The translations under genes and the position numbers were made by a program. A stretch of 64,000 nt of DNA from Solirubrobacter phytolaccae. GTDB taxonomy: Bacteria; Actinomycetota; Thermoleophilia; Solirubrobacterales; Solirubrobacteraceae. Location of the stretch: assembly GCF_027587195.1 (NCBI RefSeq), contig NZ_JAPDDP010000034.1, forward strand, positions 1-64,000, written 5' to 3'. Position 1 is the stretch's first letter; each line of letters starts with the position of its first letter. Under the pieces are notes generated by a model. The model saw only the letters and a program-made list of their open reading frames with translations. It had not been told where the DNA came from and searched no databases. Positions 45,765-54,258 of the stretch are shown one piece after another.

Positions 45765-47141
45765 CTACGCCCGGCGAACCACCACTGACTTCTGGTCCGT
45801 GTAGTAGTCGAGGGCTTCCGACCCGTGCTCCTTGCCGTAGCCGGACGCCTTGAGTCCACCGAAGGGGAGCTCGTCGTAGACCTTGGTGCGCGAGTTGATC
45901 CACGTGTAGCCGCAGTCGAGCTCCGCGGCGGCGCGCTCGGCGCGGCGCAGGTCGCTCGTCCACACACTCGATCCCAGCCCGAACGGCGACGCGTTCGCCA
46001 GCTCGAGCGCCTCGTCCATGTCCGCCACGCGCCAGATCGGCAGCGCCGGCCCGAACACCTCTTCGACGGCCATCGGCGAGTCCTTGCCCGGCTCGACGAC
46101 CACGGTCGGCTCGTGGAACCAGCCGCTCTCCAAGCCGTCCGGACGGCCGCCGCCCGCGACGATCTCGCCCCCGCTCTCGGCGATCTGGCGCTCGAGCTGG
46201 GCACGTTGGCGCTCACTGTGGAGCGGGCCCATCTGGCTGTCGGGGTCATCGCCGAGACCGAGGCGCAGCCGCTTGGCCTTGGCCGTGACCGCCTCGATGA
46301 TCTCGTCCGCGACCGCGTCGAACACGTACAGGCGCTTGATCGCCAGGCACGCCTGGCCGCAGTTGTAGAAGCGGCCCATGGCGGCGGCGGACGCGGCGGC
46401 CTTCAGGTCGGCGTCGTCGCAGATGATCATCGGGTCGCTGCCGCCGAGCTCCAGCGTCACCCGCTTGGAGCCGACCGCCGCGAGCGCCGCGACGCGCTCG
46501 CCCACGGGCGTGGAGCCGGTGAAGGCGACCTTGCGCACGAGCGGGTGGCGGACGAGCGCCTCACCGGCCTCGGCCCCCGTGCCGGGCAGCACGGTGAACA
46601 CGCCCTCGGGCACGCCGGCCTCGGCGATGATCTCGGCCAGCCGCAGCGTCGTGAGCGGCGTCGAGTCGGCGGGCTTGGCCACGACCGTGTTCCCGCACAG
46701 CAGCGCGGGCCCGAGCTTGTTGCACAGCAGCGTCGTCGGGAAGTTCCAGGGCACGATCGCGGCGACGACGCCGAGGGGGCGACGCAGCACCCGCGCGTCC
46801 ACGTCCGTGTCGATGTTGTGCACCGAGATCGCCCGGACCTGGCGGGAGAGCCCCGCGTAGTGCTCGAGCGTGTCGGCCGCCTTGCGCAGCTCGATCTTGG
46901 CCTCGCGGATCGTCTTGCCCTGCTCGGCGACAAGGATCGGCGTGAGCTCGTCCACGTGGGCCTCGAAGGCCTTCGCCATCGCGTGCAGGACCTTGCCGCG
47001 CGCCTCGTAGCTGAGCCCGCCCCAGCCCTTCTGCGCGTGGAACGCGGCCTGCACCGCGCGGTCGACGTCCTCGGGCGTTGCCGCGGGCACGGACGCGACC
47101 GATTCACCCGTACCCGGGTTGACGATTTCAAGACTGGTCAT
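45765..47141 (-). CDS. NAD(P)-dependent aldehyde dehydrogenase
   Basis: 458 residues. VVAAIVPWNFPTTLLCNKLGPALLCGNTVV, KVAFTGSTPVGERVAA, VTLELGGSDPMI (Glu) and FYNCGQACLAIKRLYV (nucleophile Cys) are all present, with EVFGPALPIW and LPFGGLKASGYGKEHG near the C-terminus. Closest in style to succinate-semialdehyde and vanillin-type dehydrogenases. Placed before feruloyl-CoA synthetase on the same strand (50-bp gap) and divergent from paaA, an aromatic aldehyde is a reasonable substrate, but this is inference. Confidence 0.92.
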   Translation of the reverse strand: MTSLEIVNPGTGESVASVPAATPEDVDRAVQAAFHAQKGWGGLSYEARGKVLHAMAKAFEAHVDELTPILVAEQGKTIREAKIELRKAADTLEHYAGLSRQVRAISVHNIDTDVDARVLRRPLGVVAAIVPWNFPTTLLCNKLGPALLCGNTVVAKPADSTPLTTLRLAEIIAEAGVPEGVFTVLPGTGAEAGEALVRHPLVRKVAFTGSTPVGERVAALAAVGSKRVTLELGGSDPMIICDDADLKAAASAAAMGRFYNCGQACLAIKRLYVFDAVADEIIEAVTAKAKRLRLGLGDDPDSQMGPLHSERQRAQLERQIAESGGEIVAGGGRPDGLESGWFHEPTVVVEPGKDSPMAVEEVFGPALPIWRVADMDEALELANASPFGLGSSVWTSDLRRAERAAAELDCGYTWINSRTKVYDELPFGGLKASGYGKEHGSEALDYYTDQKSVVVRRA

Positions 47142-47178
47142 TGACCCCGCTCAAGTTAGACGATACGCTCCCGCTCGT

Positions 47179-47188
47179 CAACATGTTG
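47179..47188. promoter_or_regulatory. Palindrome in the paa divergent promoter region
   Basis: CAACATGTTG is a perfect 10-bp palindrome 21-30 bp before the paaA ATG, in the 67-bp space between paaA and the divergent aldehyde dehydrogenase gene. A regulator bound here could control both directions. Short, so moderate to low confidence. Confidence 0.35.
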
Positions 47189-47208
47189 TCTCACGTTGGA
47201 GGAGAGCG

Positions 47209-48138
47209 ATGACGGCGGTGGAGGAGCTCGCGCCCCGTAGCGAGGACGAGGTGCGCGCCCATCTGGCCGCCGGCAAGCTGGTCGAAGGGCTCCAGCACAT
47301 GTCCCCGGAGTACCTGAAGGGGATCCGCCGCATCCTCACCGTCTCGGCCGACACCGAGCTCGTCTCCGCCCCCGCGTACCTGCGCGCCGCGGCGCACGCG
47401 CCCGCGCTGAACAACTTCGGCTCCGCGGTCTCGATCATCCAGGACGAGCTCGCGCACGCGCACATCGGGTACCGGCTGCTCGGGGACCTCGGCGTGGACA
47501 TGCCCGCGCTGATCTACGAGCGCGAGGCGCGCGCGTTCAAGTACCCGTACGCCTTCGACGTGCCGCTGGACTCCTGGTACGAGCTCGTGCTGGCCAACGC
47601 GCTGTACGACCAGGCCGGGTTCGTGCTGCTCAGCGATGTGCACCAGTCGTCGACGTTCGGGCCGTGGAAGCGCGCGCTCGCGAAGGTGGACAAGGAGGAG
47701 ACGTTCCACCTGCGGCACGGGCGCACGTGGGTGAAGAAGTTCGCCGCCGACGCGGACCACAAGCGCAAGCTGCAGTCCTCGCTGGACTGGATGTTCATCC
47801 TCACGCTCGAGTGGTTCGGGCTCCCGGACGCGCAGAAGAAGCACGGCATCCAGCTCGAGTACGGCTTCAAGGGCAAGACCAACGACGAGCTGCGCCAGGA
47901 CTGGATGGGCCACGTGGTCCCGTTCATGGACGAGGTCGGGCTCAACGTGCCCGCGCACTTCGACGAGGAGACCCAGCGCTACGTCATCGACTGCCCGTTC
48001 CCGCAGGCCTTCGACTCCGAGAAGAAGGAGTGGGGCGGCGTCGAGATCGGCTGGGACGAGGTCATGGTGCGCTGGAAGGGCCGCGGGCCGATGAACGAGA
48101 CCTACGTCGCCAAGCTGCAGAAGGGCTACCGCGGATGA
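47209..48138 (+). CDS. paaA: Phenylacetyl-CoA epoxidase subunit A
   Basis: 309 residues from ATG 47209 (GGAGGAGAG upstream). Catalytic di-iron subunit of the complex that epoxidises phenylacetyl-CoA. Iron-ligand helices are visible: AVSIIQDELAHAHIGYRLL (ExxH), the Glu in SWYELVLANALYDQAGF, and KVDKEETFHLRHGRTWV (EExxH). The C-terminal ETYVAKLQKGYRG is typical. First gene of the operon; its TGA overlaps the paaD-like gene as ATGA. Substrate and role follow established knowledge of the Paa pathway. Confidence 0.95.
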   Translation: MTAVEELAPRSEDEVRAHLAAGKLVEGLQHMSPEYLKGIRRILTVSADTELVSAPAYLRAAAHAPALNNFGSAVSIIQDELAHAHIGYRLLGDLGVDMPALIYEREARAFKYPYAFDVPLDSWYELVLANALYDQAGFVLLSDVHQSSTFGPWKRALAKVDKEETFHLRHGRTWVKKFAADADHKRKLQSSLDWMFILTLEWFGLPDAQKKHGIQLEYGFKGKTNDELRQDWMGHVVPFMDEVGLNVPAHFDEETQRYVIDCPFPQAFDSEKKEWGGVEIGWDEVMVRWKGRGPMNETYVAKLQKGYRG

Positions 48139-48452
48139 GCGCCGCCGTCGAGGCCCGGTTGTGGGAGGCGCTGACCGAGGTCGAGGACCCCGAGATCCCG
48201 ATCTCCGTCGTGCACATGGGGCTGATCGTGGCGATCGCGTATGCCGACGGCGTCGTCGACCTCAAGCTCACGTTCACGGCCATGGGCTGCCCGGCGATGG
48301 AGTTCATCCAGGACGACATCCGCGAGCGGCTGCTCGCCGAGCCGGACGTGGACGAGGTCCGGATCGAGATCGTCTGGGACCCGGTGTGGACGCGCAAGAT
48401 GATCCGCGAAGAGGCGCGCGAGACGATGCGCGGCCTGGGGATCGTCGCGTGA
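48135..48452 (+). CDS. paaD: PaaD N-terminal (MIP18/DUF59) domain protein
   Basis: 105 residues. EVEDPEIPISVVHMGLIVAIAYADGVVDLKLTFTAMGCPA is the MIP18/DUF59 fold with the reactive Cys in GCPA, then VRIEIVWDPVWTRKMI. PaaD assists iron-sulfur cluster insertion in the epoxidase system. Usual PaaD proteins are about 160 residues with a C-terminal zinc ribbon; here the ribbon is missing and a separate Cys4 protein is encoded at 49370-49549. Located second in the operon, before paaB, not in the usual A-B-C-D order. Confidence 0.9.
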   Translation: MSAAVEARLWEALTEVEDPEIPISVVHMGLIVAIAYADGVVDLKLTFTAMGCPAMEFIQDDIRERLLAEPDVDEVRIEIVWDPVWTRKMIREEARETMRGLGIVA

Positions 48453-48453
48453 T

Positions 48454-48514
48454 GGCGACACTCGCCTGGCGGCTCGCGTCGCTGTCGAGTACTCGCCCCG
48501 GGGGCTCGTACTCG
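48454..48514 (+). repeat. Intercistronic structured element, copy B
   Basis: Begins GGCGACACTCGCC one nt after the paaD-like stop. The first 29 nt match copy A (32398-32457) at 28 positions. The 29-nt hairpin (48486-48514) has outer stem CGAGTAC/GTACTCG, a TC/TC internal loop and inner stem GCCCC/GGGGC. It ends just before the GGGAGGTGGAGGT ribosome-binding stretch of paaB. Compared with copy A, pairs 5-25 and 6-24 of the hairpin change on both sides. Same orientation relative to transcription as copy A. Confidence 0.8.
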
Positions 48515-48528
48515 CGGGAGGTGGAGGT

Positions 48529-48711
48529 ATGACCGTTTGGGAGGTCTTCGCCCGCAAGGCCTACGAGGATCCGCTCCACCACGTGGGGACGGTGACCGAG
48601 TCCGACGTGGACCTCGCGCTCGTGTCCGCGCGCTCGATCTACGACGAGCAGCCGTGGATCCACATGATCATCGTGCCGCGCGACTCGATCCGGGAGGCGA
48701 TCAAGCCATGA
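48529..48711 (+). CDS. paaB: Phenylacetyl-CoA epoxidase subunit B, short form
   Basis: 60 residues with a strong SD (GGAGGTGGAGGT). VWEVFARKAYEDPLHHVGTV and LALVSARSIYDEQPWIHMIIVPRDSI follow the PaaB pattern (EVFxR, HVGxxxAxD, ALxxARDxYxRR, WVVP). Usual PaaB proteins have about 95 residues; this one is a minimal version. PaaB bridges the A-C complexes in the epoxidase. ATGA overlap with paaC. Confidence 0.85.
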   Translation: MTVWEVFARKAYEDPLHHVGTVTESDVDLALVSARSIYDEQPWIHMIIVPRDSIREAIKP

Positions 48712-49373
48712 AGACGCTCCTCGCCTCGCTGGCCGACAACAAGGCGGCGCTCGGCCGCCGCTACGCCGAGTGGGCCGTGTCCGCGCCGACACTCGAGTCC
48801 GCCGTCGCCGCCGCCGCGATGGCGCAGGACGAGCTCGGCCACGCGCGCTCCACCTACCCCGTGCTCAAGGGCCTGGGCGTCGAGGCCAACGAGGACGGCT
48901 TCGGCGGCGACAAGCGCTTCGCCCTGCTCGACGAGGAGCTGCCCGACTGGAACGCGTTCATCGCCGCGAACCTGGTCGTGGACGGCGTGCTCACCACGTT
49001 CGTCGCCTCGTGCGTGGACTCGTCGCTGACCCCCATGGCCCAGCGCGCGAAGAAGATCCTCCAGGAAGAGGGCTCGCACCGGGCACACGGCGAGGCCTGG
49101 GCCCGGCGACTGCTCCGCGGCGAGCAGCGCGACCCGTTCGTCGCGCGCGTGCTGGAGACGTGGGAGCACGCGAGCCGCTGGGTCGGTCCGGACGACGACG
49201 CCGAGCTGGCCGCCGCGGTCGAGGCCGGCGAGGTCTCACGCACCGCCGCCGAGCAGCGCGAGCTGATGCGCTCGTGGCTGACCGACCTGCTGGCCGCCGA
49301 GGGCGTGACCATCACCCTGCCCGAGCCGACATTCGGCGGTTGGGACGCCGAACGCCGCCGGTGGCAGCCATGA
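48708..49373 (+). CDS. paaC: Phenylacetyl-CoA epoxidase subunit C
   Basis: 221 residues. Structural ferritin-like partner of PaaA: AAAAMAQDELGHARSTYPVLKGLG and AKKILQEEGSHRAHGEAWARRLL correspond to the helices of the non-catalytic subunit, which holds the CoA substrate with PaaA. Length is a little under the usual 240-250. Coupled by ATGA at both ends. Confidence 0.92.
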   Translation: MKTLLASLADNKAALGRRYAEWAVSAPTLESAVAAAAMAQDELGHARSTYPVLKGLGVEANEDGFGGDKRFALLDEELPDWNAFIAANLVVDGVLTTFVASCVDSSLTPMAQRAKKILQEEGSHRAHGEAWARRLLRGEQRDPFVARVLETWEHASRWVGPDDDAELAAAVEAGEVSRTAAEQRELMRSWLTDLLAAEGVTITLPEPTFGGWDAERRRWQP

Positions 49374-49549
49374 CCTGTCCCTTCTGCGACTCCCCCGAAA
49401 TCGAGCGCATCGCCCAGTGGGGCGGCCAAATCATCACGTCTCAGTGGCGCTGTAAAACTTGCGCCAGCTATTTCGAGGCGGTCAGGGAGGACTTTGACAA
49501 TGAACTGGAAAGCGGACCTGGAGGAGGTCGAGCGGCAGTACGCGGCTGA
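49370..49549 (+). CDS. Stand-alone zinc ribbon, the missing PaaD C-terminal half
   Basis: 59 residues, ATGA overlap with paaC. CPFCDSPEIER, then RCKTCASYFEAV: two CxxC pairs about 25 residues apart, matching the zinc ribbon that normally ends PaaD (CPxCxS to C..C...F). Together with 48135-48452 it reconstitutes PaaD from two genes. Its 3' end overlaps the next gene's start (49500) by 50 bp, so its last residues are uncertain or unconstrained. Confidence 0.75.
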   Translation: MTCPFCDSPEIERIAQWGGQIITSQWRCKTCASYFEAVREDFDNELESGPGGGRAAVRG

Positions 49550-51269
49550 GCCCGCGGAGCCGCCCCTCGCGGCGCGCGTCCAGCCGTTCGACCCGGCGCT
49601 GCTGCCGGTGCCGCTCGTCGCGCACGACCAGGTGCCCGAGCACCCGGGCGAGATGTGCTTCGACGACGCCGGCCGGCCGATCTCCGCCACGTCGGGGATC
49701 GCGAGCTACACGTGGGAGTGGCGCGAGGACGGGTCGGTGCTCGAGCGGGCGATGACGGCGCTCGGCCCGCGCGCGACGCTGATCCGCCGCGACACCGTGG
49801 TGAGCATCGACATGCTCTCGCGCGTGAGCGTGCAGCGGCTCACCTGGGACGGCGACGTCGCCGTGCGCTCGGACGAGGCGCTGCGATTCGCGACCGGCGG
49901 CCGGGTCGGCGTCGACATCGCGCGCGAGGCCGACCATGCGCCGGACGGCGCGGTGCGGCACGTGCGCCGCGCGCAGGCCGAGGCCGACGGCAGCGTCGAG
50001 GCGGGCCTCCAGCGGGCGACCCAGCTCGCGCCGACCGAGGTCCACTGGACGGCGAAGGAACTCGTCGTCTGGCCCGGCGCCGAGGCCGCGCGGGCGCTCG
50101 TCGAGCCGCTCGCCCAGGCGCTCGACGCCGCGCTGCGCGGAGCCGTCGCCGACAGCGGGATCGCGGACCCGTTCCTCCTGCACGTCGTCACGCCTCACAG
50201 CGCCCCGGCGCTCCCCCCGAAGGCCTGGCTGGCGGGCGCCGCGTGGCGCGAGCACGTGCGCTCGACCGACCTCACGGACGGCGCCGCGGCGACGTGGCTG
50301 CACCGCGGCGTGGACCGTGGCCTCGTCGCCCAGCTCGAGGTCGGCGACCGGCTGGACGCGGACGCGCTGCGCGCCTGCGCGCTGCTCTCCACCACGCACC
50401 CCGAGGCCTGGGACGCGCTGCACGCCCTGCAGGAGCGGCTCGCGACGCGGCTCAACGCGGGCGCGGCGTGGCTCGCGGCGGTCGACCCGAGCGACGGCAC
50501 CGACGCGCTCCGCAACACCTACACGGGCGGAGCGGACGTCGAGGCGTTCCGCGCCTCGCTCAGCTCGACCGCGTCACCCGACGCGCTGGCCGCCGCGCTG
50601 CGGGACCGTGGCGCGCTGGAGGCGCTCATCTGCGCGGCCGGACTCGAGTCGCACGCCCACCGGCTCGCGCACGCGGTCGCGCTGGAGTCGCTCGTGCTCG
50701 TGCCCGGCGACGGGCGCTCGCACCTCGGCGGCCCGGCGCTGCTCCCGCCCGGCGAGGCGTGGCCGGAGGGGCACACGTTCCTCGCCGCGATCGACCGCGC
50801 GGAGGTCGGCCTCGGCACGGGCTGGCTGCTGTTCTTCGCCGACCTGGACGAGCTCACGTGGGAGGAGGTCAACGCCCCGGGCTCCCCCATCCGCCTGTTC
50901 GCGACCGACGCGCCGGTGCCCGCGGACGGTCCGGCGCTCACGCCGCGCCCCGTGCGGTTCCAGCCGCGGCTGACGCTGCCGGAGTGGTCCGACGCGGGCG
51001 AGGACCTCGGGCTCAGCGCCGCCGAGTCGGAGGCGTGGTCGGAGCTCATCGGGAACTTCGTGGAGGAGCAGCACCGCTTCGGCGGCTACGCCAGCGGCGT
51101 GCAGGGTGAGCGGCCGGAGCCCGGGACGGTGCTCCTGCTGCACCTGGACTGGGACGAGGAGCTCGGCTTCGAGTACGGCGACGGCGGGACGCTTCAGTTC
51201 CGCATCCCGGAGGACGCGCTCGCCGCGGAGGACTGGTCGCGCGTGATCACGATGGCGGACTCGGGCTGA
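49500..51269 (+). CDS. DUF1963 (YwqG-like) protein with an extra uncharacterised domain
   Basis: 589 residues from ATG 49500 (AGGGAGG 8-9 nt upstream). The C-terminal part from about 395 has the YwqG pattern: SHLGGPALLPPGEAWPEG, LGTGWLLFFADLDEL, and LLLHLDWDEELGFEYGDGGTLQFRIPED. Residues about 200-350 (VADSGIADPFLLHVV, PPKAWLAGAAWREHVRS, GLVAQLEVGDRLD, GGADVEAFRASL) match the separate gene 53454-53930 closely. Function of neither domain is known. The 3' end overlaps the convergent GGDEF-EAL gene by 76 bp. Confidence 0.78.
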   Translation: MNWKADLEEVERQYAAEPAEPPLAARVQPFDPALLPVPLVAHDQVPEHPGEMCFDDAGRPISATSGIASYTWEWREDGSVLERAMTALGPRATLIRRDTVVSIDMLSRVSVQRLTWDGDVAVRSDEALRFATGGRVGVDIAREADHAPDGAVRHVRRAQAEADGSVEAGLQRATQLAPTEVHWTAKELVVWPGAEAARALVEPLAQALDAALRGAVADSGIADPFLLHVVTPHSAPALPPKAWLAGAAWREHVRSTDLTDGAAATWLHRGVDRGLVAQLEVGDRLDADALRACALLSTTHPEAWDALHALQERLATRLNAGAAWLAAVDPSDGTDALRNTYTGGADVEAFRASLSSTASPDALAAALRDRGALEALICAAGLESHAHRLAHAVALESLVLVPGDGRSHLGGPALLPPGEAWPEGHTFLAAIDRAEVGLGTGWLLFFADLDELTWEEVNAPGSPIRLFATDAPVPADGPALTPRPVRFQPRLTLPEWSDAGEDLGLSAAESEAWSELIGNFVEEQHRFGGYASGVQGERPEPGTVLLLHLDWDEELGFEYGDGGTLQFRIPEDALAAEDWSRVITMADSG

Positions 51270-53356
51270 GCCAGGCCCGCGACGCCGACCTCGAGCAGCC
51301 CGGTCAGCTCGGTGGCCGGGACCGGGCGGGAGAAGTGGAAGCCCTGGGCGGTGTCGCAGCGCTGCGACGCGAGCAGGTCCAGGGCGGCCTCGGTCTCCAC
51401 GCCCTCGGCGACGACGCGGATGCCGAGCGCGTGCCCGAGCTCGATCGTCATCCGCACGATCGAGGCGTCCTCGTCACCGGCGTCGATCCCCATCACGAAC
51501 GAGCGGTCGATCTTGAGCTCCTGCACGGGCAGCCGGCGCAGGCGGGCGAGTGAGGACAGGCCAGTGCCGAAGTCGTCCAGCGCGAGCTCGACGCCACGGT
51601 CGCGCAGCCGTGCGAGGACGGCGACGATGTGGTCCTCGTCGGTCATGGCGACGTCCTCGGTGATCTCGAGCACGAGCCGGTGCGCGGGCAGCCCGGAGCG
51701 CGCGAGCGCGGCGTCGACGACGGCCGGCAGCTCCGGATCGAGCAGGTCGGCCAGCGCGAGGTTCACGGCGACGGAGAGGTCGTGCCCCGAGGCACGCCAC
51801 GTCGCGGCCTGGTCGACGGCGGTCTGCAGGACGTGGCGCGTGAGGTCGCGCACGATCCCGAGATCCTCCGCCAGGGAGATGAACGTGTCGGGGAACAGGA
51901 GCCCGCGCTCGGGGTGGCGCCAGCGCACGAGCGCCTCGACGCCGACCATCCGGCGGCGCGCGATGTCGGTCTGCGGCTGGTAGTGGACCTCGAGCTCGCC
52001 GGCCGCGATGCCGCGCCGCAGCTCCTCCCCGAGCGCCAGCCGGTCGCGTGACGGCCCTTCGCCGTTGGGGCGGTACAGCCGGAAGCCGAGGTTCGCGCGC
52101 TTGGCGTCGTACATCGCGCTGTCGGCGCGCTGGAGCAGCTCGACGGGCGTGGCCGCGTGCTCGGGGGCGAGCGCGCCGCCGAGGCTTGCGCCCATGTGCA
52201 GCTCCAGCCCGTCGAGGACGAACGGCTCGCTGAGCGCGGCCTCGATCCGTGCCGCGGCGGCCTCGATCCCGCCGTCGGTGAGCACGGCGAACTCGTCACC
52301 GCCGATGCGCGCGACCAGCCGCGCGTCAGGCAGCGCCGCGGTGAGGCGCCGGCCGAAGTCGACCAGCAGCCGGTCGCCGACGTGGTGGCCGAGCCCGTCG
52401 TTGAGGGCCTTGAAGCGGTTGAGGTCGATCACCAGCAGGCCGAAGGGCTCGTCCGCCGCGAACGCCGTGGCGAGATGCTGGTTGAAGCGGCGCCGGTTCG
52501 CGAGGCCGGTGAGCTCGTCGGTGACCGCCTGGCGGCGGCTCTCGAGCAGCGTCAAGGTGTGCCGGAACGTCACGCCGGTGCGCACCATGCCGAGCAGGAT
52601 GCCGGAGGCGGGCAGGATCGCCAGCACCGGCGGCACGTCGGCCACGAGCACCGCCAGGTTGACCGGCGCGGCCAGCAGCGGAACGAGGAACAGGGTCCAG
52701 TCGGCGCGCTGGTGCGCGTCCGGCGGCGGCGAGTCGTCGCGCGCGCCGGTCGCGAGCAGCAGCATCCCGAGCACCCAGAAGGCGCCGATCCAGAGGATCG
52801 TCTGGCCGTACTCCGGCAGCGCGATCGTGTACGCCACGTCGGCAAAGGCGAACATCACCAGCGCGACCGTGATGCGCCCGAGCCGCCGCAGGCCCGTGAC
52901 CGCGATCACGGACGCGAGGAACGCGAGCAGCACCGTGTCGCCGACCGGGTACGCGAGGTTCACCAGCGCCGTATCACGCGCCCGCTCGCTCACCGAGCTG
53001 AGCACCTCCGGGATCACGAACGCGACCGCTACGCCCGCGACCGTGACCAGTGCGGTCGCGCCGTCGAGCAAAAGGCTGCGCGTCAGGTGGCGCAGCCGGG
53101 CGCGGGTGATCAGGACGAGCCCGATCGCCGCTCCCGGATAGAACGACAGGTAGAGCACGTCGGCCACCGACGGCTGCGGGCGCACGACGGGGTAGAAGAT
53201 CGCGCGCACCAGGTCGCCGAGCGTCCAGGCCAGGATCCCGAGCCCGAACGCGATCCACGCCCCGCGGTCGTGCTCGCCGCGCAGCCCGCGGTGCAGGCAG
53301 GCGAACACGGCCGCGAGCAGCAGGGTCGTCGACACCATCGGCTGGACTACGGCCAT
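51194..53356 (-). CDS. Membrane GGDEF-EAL protein (cyclic di-GMP turnover)
   Basis: 720 residues. Seven to nine predicted N-terminal TM helices (about 1-280), then GGDEF from 285 (VTDELTGLANRRRFNQHL, intact RIGGDEFAVL) and EAL from about 430 (VGVEALVRWRHPERGLLFP, VLEITED, LDDFGTGLSSLARL, KIDRSFV, VAEGVET). Both active-site motifs are intact, so it could make or break cyclic di-GMP. The N-terminus may sense a membrane signal. It shares the second messenger with the HD-GYP fusion at 38645. Confidence 0.95.
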   Translation of the reverse strand: MAVVQPMVSTTLLLAAVFACLHRGLRGEHDRGAWIAFGLGILAWTLGDLVRAIFYPVVRPQPSVADVLYLSFYPGAAIGLVLITRARLRHLTRSLLLDGATALVTVAGVAVAFVIPEVLSSVSERARDTALVNLAYPVGDTVLLAFLASVIAVTGLRRLGRITVALVMFAFADVAYTIALPEYGQTILWIGAFWVLGMLLLATGARDDSPPPDAHQRADWTLFLVPLLAAPVNLAVLVADVPPVLAILPASGILLGMVRTGVTFRHTLTLLESRRQAVTDELTGLANRRRFNQHLATAFAADEPFGLLVIDLNRFKALNDGLGHHVGDRLLVDFGRRLTAALPDARLVARIGGDEFAVLTDGGIEAAAARIEAALSEPFVLDGLELHMGASLGGALAPEHAATPVELLQRADSAMYDAKRANLGFRLYRPNGEGPSRDRLALGEELRRGIAAGELEVHYQPQTDIARRRMVGVEALVRWRHPERGLLFPDTFISLAEDLGIVRDLTRHVLQTAVDQAATWRASGHDLSVAVNLALADLLDPELPAVVDAALARSGLPAHRLVLEITEDVAMTDEDHIVAVLARLRDRGVELALDDFGTGLSSLARLRRLPVQELKIDRSFVMGIDAGDEDASIVRMTIELGHALGIRVVAEGVETEAALDLLASQRCDTAQGFHFSRPVPATELTGLLEVGVAGLAQPESAIVITRDQSSAASASSGMRN

Positions 53357-53453
53357 CGCTCTCGGTAATCGACGCGCGGGGTGTCCGATGGAGTCAAGAC
53401 ACCGTCAAGCTGTGCCAGCGAATGGCAAAGGCCAGCCAGGGAGGACCTCGGGG

Positions 53454-53930
53454 ATGACTGAGGACGTGGAGAAGCTGGACGCGCTCGCCGACGCGCTGGC
53501 GGGGGCGCTGCGCGCGGCGGTCGCGGAGAGCGCGATCGCGGAGCCCTTCCTGCTGCTGGTCGGGGCGGCGCGCAACCGCCTCGAGCTCCCGCCGACGGGC
53601 TGGCTCGCCGGCGCGGAGTGGCGCGAGCACGTCCGTGCCGGGCAGCGCGGGGAGCGCGTGACGATGGACGATCTGCGTGACGGCGTGCCGCGCGGGCTGG
53701 TCCAGCGGCTCGAGCTTGGCGACCGGCTCGACTCGGAATCCGTCGGCATGTGCCGTGCGACCGCGTCTCAGCCTGCGCGCCTCGGGCACGTCCGCACGCA
53801 GCTCTCGCTGCTCCTGCGCGAGCACCTGGACTGCTTCGTCGCGGTCGACACGGGCCACGGCGACGACACGCTCACGCACAAGCTCGTGGCCGGCACGGAC
53901 GTCGAGGCGTTCCGCCGCGCGGTCGCCTGA
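53454..53930 (+). CDS. Stand-alone copy of the DUF1963-protein middle domain
   Basis: 158 residues from ATG 53454 (GGGAGGACC upstream). AVAESAIAEPFLLLVGAAR, PPTGWLAGAEWREHVRA, GLVQRLELGDRLDSE and AGTDVEAFRRAV align with residues 200-350 of the protein 49500-51269, separated from it by the GGDEF-EAL gene. No motif of known function. Likely a duplicated domain. Real gene supported by the homology. Confidence 0.75.
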   Translation: MTEDVEKLDALADALAGALRAAVAESAIAEPFLLLVGAARNRLELPPTGWLAGAEWREHVRAGQRGERVTMDDLRDGVPRGLVQRLELGDRLDSESVGMCRATASQPARLGHVRTQLSLLLREHLDCFVAVDTGHGDDTLTHKLVAGTDVEAFRRAVA

Positions 53931-53951
53931 GGGCCCCGCCGAGGTGGCGTC

Positions 53952-54248
53952 CTAGCCCGCGGCGGCCAGGACCGCGATCACGATCGCGAGGCCGACGGGA
54001 ACGGCCAACAGCCAGCGCCAGCCGGGGAGGCGGCCGTTGAGCGCATACCCGCCGCAGCCCACCACGCCGGCGACCGCCGCCCCCAGGACGAGGCCGAACC
54101 CGAGGCCGAGCGCGACCGCCTCCCCCGTGCTCGCCGGATCGGCGGGATCGGCCGCGTCCGCGCCGACGAAGATGCCGAGGATCGCGACGAACAGCCCGGC
54201 GACGGCGATCGCGCCGGCGGCGACTCCGGCTGCGATCCGCCCCGTCAT
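53952..54248 (-). CDS. Small membrane protein
   Basis: 98 residues with three predicted TM segments (AAGVAAGAIAVAGLFVAILGIFV, LGLGFGLVLGAAVAGVVGCGGYAL, WLLAVPVGLAIVIAVLAA) and a short acidic loop DAADPADPA. No family recognised. It lies 10 bp after the citrate synthase gene on the same strand and may be cotranscribed. Confidence 0.6.
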   Translation of the reverse strand: MTGRIAAGVAAGAIAVAGLFVAILGIFVGADAADPADPASTGEAVALGLGFGLVLGAAVAGVVGCGGYALNGRLPGWRWLLAVPVGLAIVIAVLAAAG

Positions 54249-54258
54249 CTGCAGGTTC

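Noticed and set aside
46018-47131. Antisense frames across the aldehyde dehydrogenase
   Set aside because: Low-complexity Ser/Arg-rich translation; the minus-strand gene has all catalytic motifs.
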